From NCBI GenBank assembly GCA_949825045.1, contig OX463827.1:1200501-1264500 (forward strand): a stretch of 64,000 nucleotides of DNA, read 5' to 3'. This document shows positions 30,862-40,114 of this stretch, piece by piece; position 1 is the first letter of the stretch, and each line of letters opens with the position of its first letter. Source of the DNA: Argyresthia goedartella (taxonomy: Eukaryota; Arthropoda; Insecta; Lepidoptera; Argyresthiidae). The position numbers and the translations under genes are program-made. The notes under the pieces are model-generated. The model worked only from the letters and a program-made list of their open reading frames with translations, did not search any database and was not told the DNA's origin.

Positions 30862-31136
30862 TCAAATAATAATAAATAAATAATAAATAGTATATATATA
30901 GTATAAGGACAATCTTATACAAATCGAACTAGGAACATACTAACTCAACAAGGCTGGTGTTATGGGCACTAGACGACGATATATTTAATAGAGATAAATA
31001 CATATGTAAATACATAGAAAACAAGAAATAAATATTCATGCTCATCACACAAATATTTGCCCTTACCGGGATTTGAACCCAGGACCATCAGCTTCGTAGG
31101 CAGGGTCACTACCCGCTAGGCTAAACCAGTCGTCGA
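30862..31136 (-). mobile_element. SINE-A copy
   Basis: The minus strand has a head with GGTTTAGCCTAGCGGGTAG and a near-perfect B-box (GGTTCAAATCC), then a body ending in an AAT-repeat tail (30862-30890). It is longer than the 7955 copy by a block near 30940-31000 (GGCACTAGACGACGAT) that resembles the SINE-B body. Confidence 0.85.
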
Positions 31137-31214
31137 AACTGTAGCATTACCCACCCTGTACTCTTTTACCCAGTCGGACGTGCGACCGATGTAACTCAGA
31201 ACAGTGCCTGACAA

Positions 31215-31316
31215 CCGCACAAGAGCATGTACCATACCCATGATACAGGGTATCCTAGTGTGGGGCCAGAAGCAATGTTTGTGCCTGTATGAAAATGTTG
31301 TGTTATGTTAGTTCAT
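31215..31316 (+). mobile_element. SINE-C 3' fragment
   Basis: CATGATACAGGGTATCCTAG, TGTGGGGCCAGAAGCAATG and TGTGCCTGTATG match the 3' third of SINE-C. The head is missing. Confidence 0.75.
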
Positions 31317-31890
31317 AAGTCAGTAATGATGCCTTGAGAATTCCACAGAGCATCGCGGATCCCAGCCTATTAATTAGTTAAACATGATTACACCGCCCAG
31401 TTAGCGGCTGGTGTAAACGGTTCATCAATTTGCCTCTTGCATTATTTATGTGCACGAGTTCGCCCTCCGCCTGATACATACAGTAGTGACGGCTGTGCTG
31501 CTTGCGCTCAATCCACTGGGGACGGACTCAGGATCTAGGCTGGACGGGGCGACTCTTATTACTCATAGAATAGACCTCCATCTATCGCTGTTGTAGAGAA
31601 TCATTATTTAAACAATGATATGAAAAGTGTTGGCGATGGAAGAAATCATTCATATGTTACCTATTAAACCACTTGTGTAAAGGCCTCGCGTTACCCACTG
31701 GCGTCAAGTAATCTCAATACTGTGGTCCGACCAAACGGGATACTTCTCCAACTAAAAGTGGAAAATAAATTACCCTGGTTGCTTCGCTTTCCGGTCCGCC
31801 CGTGACGTCACTCGCGGAACATATTAGCGGCAACTTCAGCGATAAATCAAAAGACAAATATCGCCGACTAAAGTGTTCTCGAGTGTACGC
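31317..31890. other. No gene recognised
   Basis: Spacer without motifs between the SINE-C fragment and the C-rich tract. Confidence 0.4.
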
Positions 31891-31942
31891 ACCTCCCCCC
31901 CCCCCCCTCCCCCCGCCCCCTGCTTCCCCCTGCGCCCCCCGT
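31891..31942. repeat. C-rich (polypyrimidine) tract
   Basis: About 50 bases that are almost all C on the plus strand, with runs of up to 13. On the minus strand this is a G-run tract that could form a quadruplex. Confidence 0.95.
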
Positions 31943-32248
31943 GCATCGACACGCGTGAGTTATGGACACTGGGATTAAATTTGTGAACTCTCTCCAAACG
32001 GATACAGCAAAATCAAAAATCAAAATCAAAAATCATTTATTTCCATAGGATGTTGTTACATCACTTAGATCCGTCATTACATTTTTTTGGGTGAGTTCAC
32101 TAACCCAATGGCGGAATCTGTGGAGAAGAGCTCACCGAAGAAACTCCACAGTCGTCGCATCTTTTGCGTTTCCTTTTTTAAATAAAATATTGTCAAATTA
32201 CAAAATGAATGCTAATTATATATCGAAACAGCCTGTTACTCAAACAAT

Positions 32249-35224
32249 CTATTCCCATGGACATCTGTCCTCTAAGTAATCAGATATCCTGTAGTAACCT
32301 TTTTTATACAATTTCTGTTTTATTATTATTTTAAACTTGTCTAAAGGTAAGTTTTTAATATCAGTAGGGACCTTATTGTAATAGCGTATACAATTGCCTT
32401 TAAAAGAATTACTAATTTTATGTAGTCGGCTTACATAAGCAACCAACTTGTCTTTATTTCTAGTATTAAAATTGTGTATATCACTGTACTTCTGAAAATT
32501 AGTTATATTTCTTTTTACATACACAAGATTGTCATAGATATATTGAGACACAAATGTCAGAATATTGATTTCTTTAAACTTTTCCCTCAGTGACACTCTA
32601 GGCCCTAATCTATAAATTGCACGAACAGCCCGTTTCTGCAGAATAAATATACTATTAGCATTCGCAGCGTGACCCCACAATAAAATACCATAGGTCATTA
32701 GACTATGAAAGTAACTAAAGTAGACTAGTCTAGCGGTGTCTACGTCGGTAAGAGCTCTAATTTTTTTAACTGCGAACGCTGCCGAACTCAGTCTGTTCGA
32801 CAATTTATTTATATGAGGATCCTATTGTAGTTTGGCGTCTAAAGTAATGCCCAAAAAGACAGTCGACTGCACAAGGTCCAATCTCTGTCCTTTTATAAAT
32901 ATGTCTGTAGTTACCGGGTTCACATTGGGTAACACGAATTTAATACATTTAGTTTTCTTTTCATTAAGTAATAAATTGTTAACAGTAAACCAGTTCACTA
33001 TACTAGAGATAGCATTGTTTACCTCGTCATAATTTGATTGCTGTCTTTTAACTTTAAATATCAAAGAAGTATCATCGGCAAACAATACTAACCCATGTTT
33101 TGCTTTAACAAGGTGAGGTAAATCATTAATATATACTAAAAACAAGAAAGGACCGAGAATTGAACCTTGCGGTACGCTCATACTTATTGAAGACCCAGGT
33201 GATCTTTTCCCATTAACATCGACAATCTGAACCCTATCTGTTAGATATGACTCCAGAAGGCCAAGTGCCTGATCTTTTACACCATAATGGCGTAACTTCC
33301 TGACAAGTGTGTCGTGATGGACGCAATCAAAAGCCTTGGATAGATCGCAGAAGACACCTATTGCATCCATTGCGTCTTCCCAGGCATCAAAAATATTGTC
33401 GATTAGTTCAACACCAGCATCGGCTGTTGAACGACCCTTTGTGAAACCAAACTGAGCAATATGAATTAAATTATTGAGATAAAAATGACTTTGCAATTGA
33501 TTAAGTATGAGTTTTTCAAATATTTTGCTAAGCGTTGGTAGTATCGATATGGGTCTAAAATTGGTGGGGTCTGATGTACTACCAGCTTTGAATAAAGGTA
33601 TAACTTTACTTAGTTTCATCAAGTCAGGAAACACACCATTATCTATACATTGATTAAATATACAACAAAGGTGAGGTGCAATACAATCTACAATGGAACT
33701 AATAATTTTTACTGATAGACCATGGGCGTCAGCTGTCTTTTTCATTTCCAGGGATTTAAACGCTTTTACAATGTCTTCATTGTTTACGTGCCTAAATTTA
33801 AAATCTGTTTTACATTCCTCAAAGTTTTGTTTAAGTATAGATTCAGCAGCAGCGGGAGATGAATTTAAAGACTTGGTTGTTGAAACTGGAATGTCCGTAA
33901 AGAAATTTTCGAAAGCTTTTGCTACTTCTAGGTCTGTACATAGCAATTGATTATCTATCTTAAGCTTGAAGTTATTATGTGTAGCTTTGGCCTTTCCAGT
34001 CTCTCTGTTTATAATTTGCCAAGTCGTTTTCATTACATTGCAACTAGATTCAATTTTGTTTTTAATGAAATTAGATTTAGCTACGGCACAAACGCGTTTA
34101 AACATTTTTGAATAACTACGAACATAATCTAGAAAGGCCGTATTTTTGTTATATGATTTCTCTTCATAGAGTTCATATAATCTTCGTCTGCTCCTATGAA
34201 TTCCAACTGTCGCCCAATCACTAAACAAAGCTTTGTTATTAACTTTTATAGTTTTTGATTTAAATACCGTATCATATTCATTTTTGACAAGGTTAAATAC
34301 TGAGTTGTACAACAAATTTGGATCGTCACTGTATGGTATTTCCCATAGTTTATCTAAAATATTATTCCTGTAGTGTTCAAGCCGAGTGTCACTAACGGGC
34401 ACACATGTAATATCCTCTTTTTGGTCCTTTTTTATTTTAATATTGAATATACCTATCTGACCAGAGTGATCAGAGGTTAATTTATTGATGACCGATTTGA
34501 AAATGGGCATAATGTTAGTAAATATATTGTCAATGCAGGTAGCAGATGTTGCAGTAATTCTAGTAGGCTCCAAAAACAGATAGTTCATGTTGTGACATAA
34601 AAATAAAGATTTTAATCTAGTACAAATATTATTATCCTCTAACAGATTAACATTAAAATCACCACAAATTATAAAAGATTTGTTTTTATCGCTGATTTTA
34701 ATCAACACTTCATCCATTTTCTTTTCGAATAAATCAAAGGATGAATCTGGTGGTCTGTATACGCTCATTACAATAAGTTGTTCAAGTTCAATACAGGCTA
34801 TTTCCATGGTACGCTCAACAGACAGGCTCACTATGTCAACTCGTTCCTTATATTTAAAACTATTATTTACAAGTATTAAGGAGCCACCGCGATCAGCTGT
34901 TTTTCTGTTGAACGAACTAGCAACGTGGTGGTTATTAAAGTTGAACATGAACTGATAACTCTTTAAAAAGTGCTCTGTTATACATAAAATATCAATATTA
35001 TTACAGTTCATGAATAACTCAATTTCCAGTTCTTTACTTAACATGCCCTGTATATTTTGATGAACCACTTTTAAAATATTCTTACTTTTACATTTTTCAT
35101 TACTAGTAACTTGATTTAATGGGCAAGATGAAGGTATATTTATACAAATATTAATATTACTGCCAGAGTTACTCTCTGTTGTCCTATGGGTTAATTTAAT
35201 GAGCTTGGAACCGATTCCAAGGAG
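32249..35224 (-). pseudogene. LINE-C copy 1 ORF2: endonuclease and reverse transcriptase, one in-frame TAG
   Basis: Endonuclease motifs: VVHQNIQG, CITEHFL, SVYRPPDSS, ICGDFNVNLLE and LTSDHSGQ. RT motifs: KVIPLFKAGSTSDPTNFRPI, FGFTKGRSTADAG, VFCDLSKAFDCVHH, MSVPQGSILGPFLFLVYIND and LVLFADDTSLIFK, all with catalytic Asp residues. The C-terminal part (32803-32249) has SLMTYGILLWGHAANANSIF and ends in YLEDRCPWE. The whole is one frame broken only by TAG at 32822-32824 (after DAKLQ), where LINE-A has a Trp codon. The frame is open upstream to about 35225 but has no ATG before the endonuclease; the first ATG lies just inside it (QGMLSKE). There is no RNase H. Confidence 0.92.
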
Positions 35225-35363
35225 TACATGTCATTATTATTACACTGCTCAATAGAAGCAGGCGTTTCATTAGTCAAAAACTTGACTGAGTTCAAAATAA
35301 AATAAGATAGTGACTGTGCTATCTGTTTTGTATAAAACCTAGATAGGTAATACCTATCCTTAG

Positions 35364-36662
35364 TCAAATAAAATATTTTCCAATACAAATATTGGTGTCT
35401 ATGAAATGAAATTTTTCAGTATGACGACATGTCAATGTGTGTAGAAATGTATTATAATCATGTCTTATGTGATTTTCATGTTGTGACAAAGATTGGCTGA
35501 AGGGAAACGCAAACAAGATTATTCTATCTACATTTTGTAAAGAATTTAATTTGGAAAAGTATTTAGTTATTAGTTTTTTAGATACATTTTCCCTTCTACC
35601 AATTAAAATAATTAGGGTGGTTGGTTCTAAAAACTGCGATGACAACACTTTGTTTAATATTTGTGAATATGTGGCGCCAGGCATACAGTTATTTAATATT
35701 GCCTGGCCCACGCGCTGACTAAGTTGTAAACCCATATTTTTTCCAAGTTCATCGCTGTACATTATATACCTATCCTTTGTCCGAGAGAAGGAGGCGTTAT
35801 TGATAACACTATTAGTACTCAAGTCGACTGACGGCGGCGCCTGGGTCAGTATCAGCTGTTCGGCCGGCTGCTCGGCGGGACACACGGTCGGCACGGAACA
35901 GTCCGCTGGAGCTTGTTTACAATCACAGATGTGATTGTCGGTCAAAGATATGAAAGTGTCATAATTATACTTACACGTCTCCAACAAACTATTCATAGCC
36001 GACACATGTTCCTTAATTTCGTATTGTGCTGACTCATATTTACGTGTAATACTTTGTAATGATGAGTTTAAAATATGCATATCTGACTGGAGTCGCCGTG
36101 TGTCACATTCGTACTTTTCTGTAGTTTTTTCCAAACATAATCTACAATCATCGATTTCCTTAATTAATTCGACACGTTCCTTGCTACAATTTACATTTTT
36201 ACAAAATATTTTGTTTCTATTAGCTAGTTTTTGTGTTTTTTTTGTATAATTATTCAATTTAACATATTTCTTTAATTTATTTTTACTACAGCTCATAGTG
36301 GTTACTGATTGCGATCTATTAGGACTATCACACGTGAGATCACAAGCTGTTAGGTCAATAGTTGGTATGCCAGTTTGGCTCATGACCTCATTATAGAAGG
36401 CCCTGGTTGTAGCACTGTCTCGCTGTTCCTCCCGCTCGCTGAAAACTTGAAGCTCGTGGTGTGCCTCTGCAAGCTTTTGTTCAAGTGATTTTATGTGCAA
36501 TGCTACGTGGTGGACATCATGACACTTGTAAAATGAGTCGACTTGGTGTTGTAGTTCATCTCTCTGGGCACTGAGATCCTGGCATTGGATGTCCAACTCA
36601 CTGAGCTCTTCTTTTAGCGCCGAATTTTCAATCAGCTCATTTGGATGAACAGAACTAGTCAA
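35364..36662 (-). CDS. LINE-C ORF1: coiled coil plus SGNH/GDSL-like domain with degenerate active site
   Basis: This is an open frame of about 432 codons upstream of ORF2. Residues 10-100 are heptad-like and charged (ELIENSALKEELSELDIQ, HIKSLEQKLAEAHHELQ), and a second coiled-coil stretch lies at about 165-240. Residues 300-430 resemble an SGNH hydrolase fold: DRYIMYSDELGKNMG (block I position), NNCMPGATYSQIL (PGA block II), TTLIILIGRRENVS (block III, normally G-x-N) and a C-terminal HFIDTN. Esterase-like domains are known in CR1-type ORF1 proteins. The usual catalytic Ser-Asp-Ser/Asn signature is altered here. The frame begins at a non-ATG codon just after a stop, so the N-terminus may be truncated. 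It is probably an RNA-binding or assembly factor of the LINE particle. Confidence 0.6.
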   Translation of the reverse strand: MTSSVHPNELIENSALKEELSELDIQCQDLSAQRDELQHQVDSFYKCHDVHHVALHIKSLEQKLAEAHHELQVFSEREEQRDSATTRAFYNEVMSQTGIPTIDLTACDLTCDSPNRSQSVTTMSCSKNKLKKYVKLNNYTKKTQKLANRNKIFCKNVNCSKERVELIKEIDDCRLCLEKTTEKYECDTRRLQSDMHILNSSLQSITRKYESAQYEIKEHVSAMNSLLETCKYNYDTFISLTDNHICDCKQAPADCSVPTVCPAEQPAEQLILTQAPPSVDLSTNSVINNASFSRTKDRYIMYSDELGKNMGLQLSQRVGQAILNNCMPGATYSQILNKVLSSQFLEPTTLIILIGRRENVSKKLITKYFSKLNSLQNVDRIILFAFPFSQSLSQHENHIRHDYNTFLHTLTCRHTEKFHFIDTNICIGKYFI

Positions 36663-37840
36663 GCGAGTAAAACTCGAAGAACCCTCATGTTAGCCCAAGC
36701 TTCGTCGTGGTAAGCAGGGAAGTTTGACAGCAGAATGGTGCCTAATAGATGTAGTTAGCCTATATGTATGTTGGTTTGATTATCCTCCTGCGTGGTGGTC
36801 AGCATTATACTAAGGCCATTGTAACAGAGAGCATACAATGATGATGTCCTCTTCCTAACGCCTAAAACGAACGAAGATAGCATGTCCCATTTAGAACCAC
36901 TTAGGCCAAACTTGTGTTAGCAGATTAGTTTTCATCGATTTTTTGTTGTTTTAAACGAAATATTGCAATCAAAAACCTTGCATATAATCAGGAAATTTTC
37001 TAGCACTTCAACAGTCTGTAAAACCCAAGTTTCAAGTCATAGAGACCTGACCTAGATCAAGTTTTTTAAGATTTCTTAAACAGTACTTGATTAGAAATGA
37101 TTGAAAAAAACTAAAAAATATCACTGAAAATTTTCCGTGTCAAATAATAAAAACGAAACGAATATAAATCTTGGCTTTAAGGATTTTCTACCAAACACCC
37201 TATATTATCCGTTACCGCGCCTGCGCGCGAGGCATCGCGCGCATGAACTTTATGCCATTGTTATACAATTCAAAAACTATAACGGTCAATGGCATTTCCA
37301 GAAAAGCCATGGGAGGTTAGTCCATTTTTTTTAAAGTATGCACAATTGCTTCACCTTTGTTAGTAAAAAATACATATTTACTAAGATAATGACAAATGAA
37401 GGCAATCTTCGATTTAATTCGACTAATAAACGATTAGTAGGATAATTAACAATTTTTATTCCAAAATCGGAATACCATTACAAGGTTACATCGGTGAGCT
37501 CTTTTATTTTTTATTTAGGGATGTTCCACAAAAAATCTATCGATCGATCGGTCAAGCATAATAAAATGCAATAATGACGGCATTCAAGACCGTATCGATT
37601 CATTCAAGATTATCGATGTTTTTAAGTTGGTCACCTTACTACGAAGCTAAGACTGACAGATGTCAAATATGACCTTACAATAGTGAGGTTATCACGTAGG
37701 GATCATTAAGACATAATTGGGGTTTGTTGCTGTCCCCAGGGGCGAGAATATATTTATTTAGTGGCTGATATGAACCATCTCGAAGTATTTTGAAAGAAGC
37801 AAATACCTACTTCCTTTTATATCTCCCAATGAAAAGCCGC
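36663..37840. other. No gene recognised over about 1.2 kb
   Basis: May include the 5' end of LINE-C near 36700, which cannot be delimited. GC-rich patch CGCGCCTGCGCGCGAGGCAT near 37207 and an ATCGATCGATCG run near 37540. No motif-bearing frame. Confidence 0.4.
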
Positions 37841-38060
37841 TTTGAAATATTCACTGAGCGGTAAAGTCCTTCGAAGAACTTGGAACTTGGGAGTCGTGCG
37901 AAGTGGACTTTGGCAGCGCTACGAAGCTTCGGCGGACCGCGCTACGCCGACGACGTTACGAGTGCTACGCGCTACGTGGCGTTACGAACTTGCTACGTAC
38001 ATACCTAGTCGGTCCTTAAGTTCTGTCACAAGGTTTTTGATAGATAAAACTCAGCAATAA
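37841..38060 (+). other. GC-richer patch with repeated GCTACG motifs and a 72-codon frame
   Basis: GCTACG or GTTACG recurs about eight times between 37915 and 38000. An Arg-rich 72-codon frame spans the patch (37842-38060). I see no domain and treat it as a possible short degenerate repeat rather than a gene. Confidence 0.3.
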
Positions 38061-39817
38061 ACTTTTTCTTATTCGTATTATACATGATTAAAAAACTTAT
38101 TTTATACGAATCAAATTGCAATACAATTCATTTTGTACGATTATCGCAATATGACAAAAAACCTTATAACTTGAGACAATCGCGAACCCAAAACACGCCG
38201 CAACTGACAAAAATACCACTTACAACAAATTTAATAAAAAAAACAGTGTTCCAGATAACCAACAAGGTTTTTTTTATTTATTCTGAAACCTCGATTTTAG
38301 ACCATGCTTAGCAACTAGCATTTGATTTTCTGTTAGCTTTCAGTTCCAACTGCTCCCATCGAGAACTTTACGTACTTTTTACGTTTTCAGAAAAACGTAT
38401 AAATTTGATCTTGTGGGCAACAAGTACACTAAGTAAAAAGTGAATGTGAAAATTAGTTTTACCCAGTCTTAGTTATCTTATGCTTCAAAATGAAGGTAAC
38501 TGGTTCAGGGAGGGTTCTGACTAAAATCTCACGTAAGTTTGAAAGGTTTTAAGAGTCATGGAAAAAAGATAAAGTGAATCAAGTCCGTGTTTTTGATTGG
38601 GTAAAAAAGTGCAAAATCTCTGAAGAAACTAGCATTTGTGTAATATGGCTTTAAGCATTTAAATCCAATAATCGTTCTAATTTATCAGTATTTAATGAGC
38701 TATCAAACCATATATAGTATTAAATAAAATAAAACTTGGTATTACTATGCGGCAAAATATTTGGGACCGACTAGGTACATTTTGGTTGACTGCCTACTAG
38801 ATAATTAACTGGAATGCTCCGAAATTACCATAATTTATTACGTACTATGTCAAGTATTTTGTTACGTTTGTTTGTTAAGAAATCTTGATTGAGTTGCTAA
38901 CATGTAAGAGTCAATTAACGTTGCATTTGCTTCCATATTTTTCATTTAGGACAGTGCATTGACAGACTGCGCAAAATCTCACAACCGCAATTTGAAACAA
39001 TAGGTACCTCACGTCGCTAGCCCAAATTTAAAAAGTTGGCAAAGCACTTCGTATAGTCGGCGTGGGGCTACCTACTACATGAAAAGTTAAGAAAACTAAC
39101 CAAGTGCGTAGCTGGCATTTCGAGAAAAACCATTATCAGAAAAACGAACTATAAATAACGTTACTTGTCTATTTAATAACTACACGTAACACAACATAAC
39201 ATAGCGTCACGCCTTTTCCCATACGGGTTGGCAGAGGCACTTGTGCCCACTTTAAGACAGTCATTCAATATTAAATTCAAATTTCGCTTGACAGGGGGCT
39301 AACCCATCGCCGCAACTATGGAGTAATGAAGGTTTCCTTACAATACTTTATTAGCTCTATTATTACTTCAATAGCTCTAGAGTGCACTATCGCTTGTGTA
39401 TCACACAAGTATGCCATGAAGTATGGTCGTTATTCGCGACATGTATGTAACTAACTACACCCTTCCGCTCGCTGCACTCTGATAGGCCTCCACCGCAATC
39501 ACTGCTTTGTGAAATACCCCTTGTTACATCACATTCAAGAGCCATTTCCAGGCTCGCTCGAATGGAGGTGATGGTCCGCAAGCACATTGCCGACATGATA
39601 TGTGATAAGTTTATTATAGCGGTGAATACGGATGTCGCTGTGAGGAGAACCGACACGGAGGGATATTTACGAGCGGAGGGGTTATTGAAACATAAACACC
39701 GCATTATGGAGACATGAAATTGTTGGAAACTTGGAGGGTTTAACAACGAATAATAATATTAATATTATTATAACGGTTAGTGACGCAGCATTGGCAGTTT
39801 CTATGTAGACTATTCTA
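38061..39817. other. No gene recognised over about 1.75 kb
   Basis: AT-rich DNA. A 119-codon minus-strand frame (39746-39387) is the longest open stretch. It has no recognisable motif, and I saw no splice-site or promoter context. Confidence 0.4.
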
Positions 39818-40016
39818 GACGACCTCTGCGGCACAGCGGCTGTGGCTCTGCCTACCATGTGAGAGGACCCGGGTTCGATCCCCGGCTGGGGGTAAAGACA
39901 AAAAATAAGTCCCCAGATCTTGGATGTTTATATGTGTGTGACGTCGCTGTTTCTGTTACCCACTGCACAGGGTATCATGTGGGGCTAGAAGCAATGCGTA
40001 TGCATTTTGAAAATGA
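39818..40016 (+). mobile_element. SINE-C copy
   Basis: Head GACGACCTCTGCGGCACAGC with a perfect B-box (GGTTCGATCCC, about 39871-39881), then AGATCTTGGATGTTTATATG, TGTGACGTCGCTGTTTCTG and GGGTATCATGTGGGGCTAGA. This is one of the best copies here. The CTGGGGGTAAAGACAAAAA boundary separates the tRNA-like head from the body. Confidence 0.9.
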
Positions 40017-40114
40017 ATTATAACATTTCCAGCACTAGGACTATAATATAATATAGTAATTTTCCCCCTGCCCCAGCTTGCTAGTGTAAACCGGTTGCTA
40101 CTTTTTAATTTTCA

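Larger units (their letters stand above)
32015..36662 (-). mobile_element. CR1/jockey-group LINE (LINE-C copy 1) with ORF1 and ORF2
   Basis: This minus-strand LINE spans about 4.65 kb. ORF1 (36662-35364) carries a coiled coil and an SGNH-like domain. ORF2 (about 35225-32249) carries endonuclease and RT with a single in-frame amber. The 3' UTR ends at about 32015 in short tandem repeats (AAAATCAAAAATC on the plus strand), as in CR1-like LINEs that lack poly(A). The part shared with copy 2 (40120-43294) differs by only scattered substitutions at a constant offset of 8107. The two have different 3' flanks and 5' ends, so they are separate insertions. Confidence 0.9.

Noticed and set aside
32832..34955. 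Plus-strand frames of 66-91 codons under the LINE-C ORF2 (also 40954-43062)
   Set aside because: Antisense shadows of the RT and endonuclease coding sequence; they recur only because the LINE has two copies.
39387..39746. 119-codon minus-strand frame
   Set aside because: No recognisable domain, no promoter or splice support, and of a length expected occasionally by chance.
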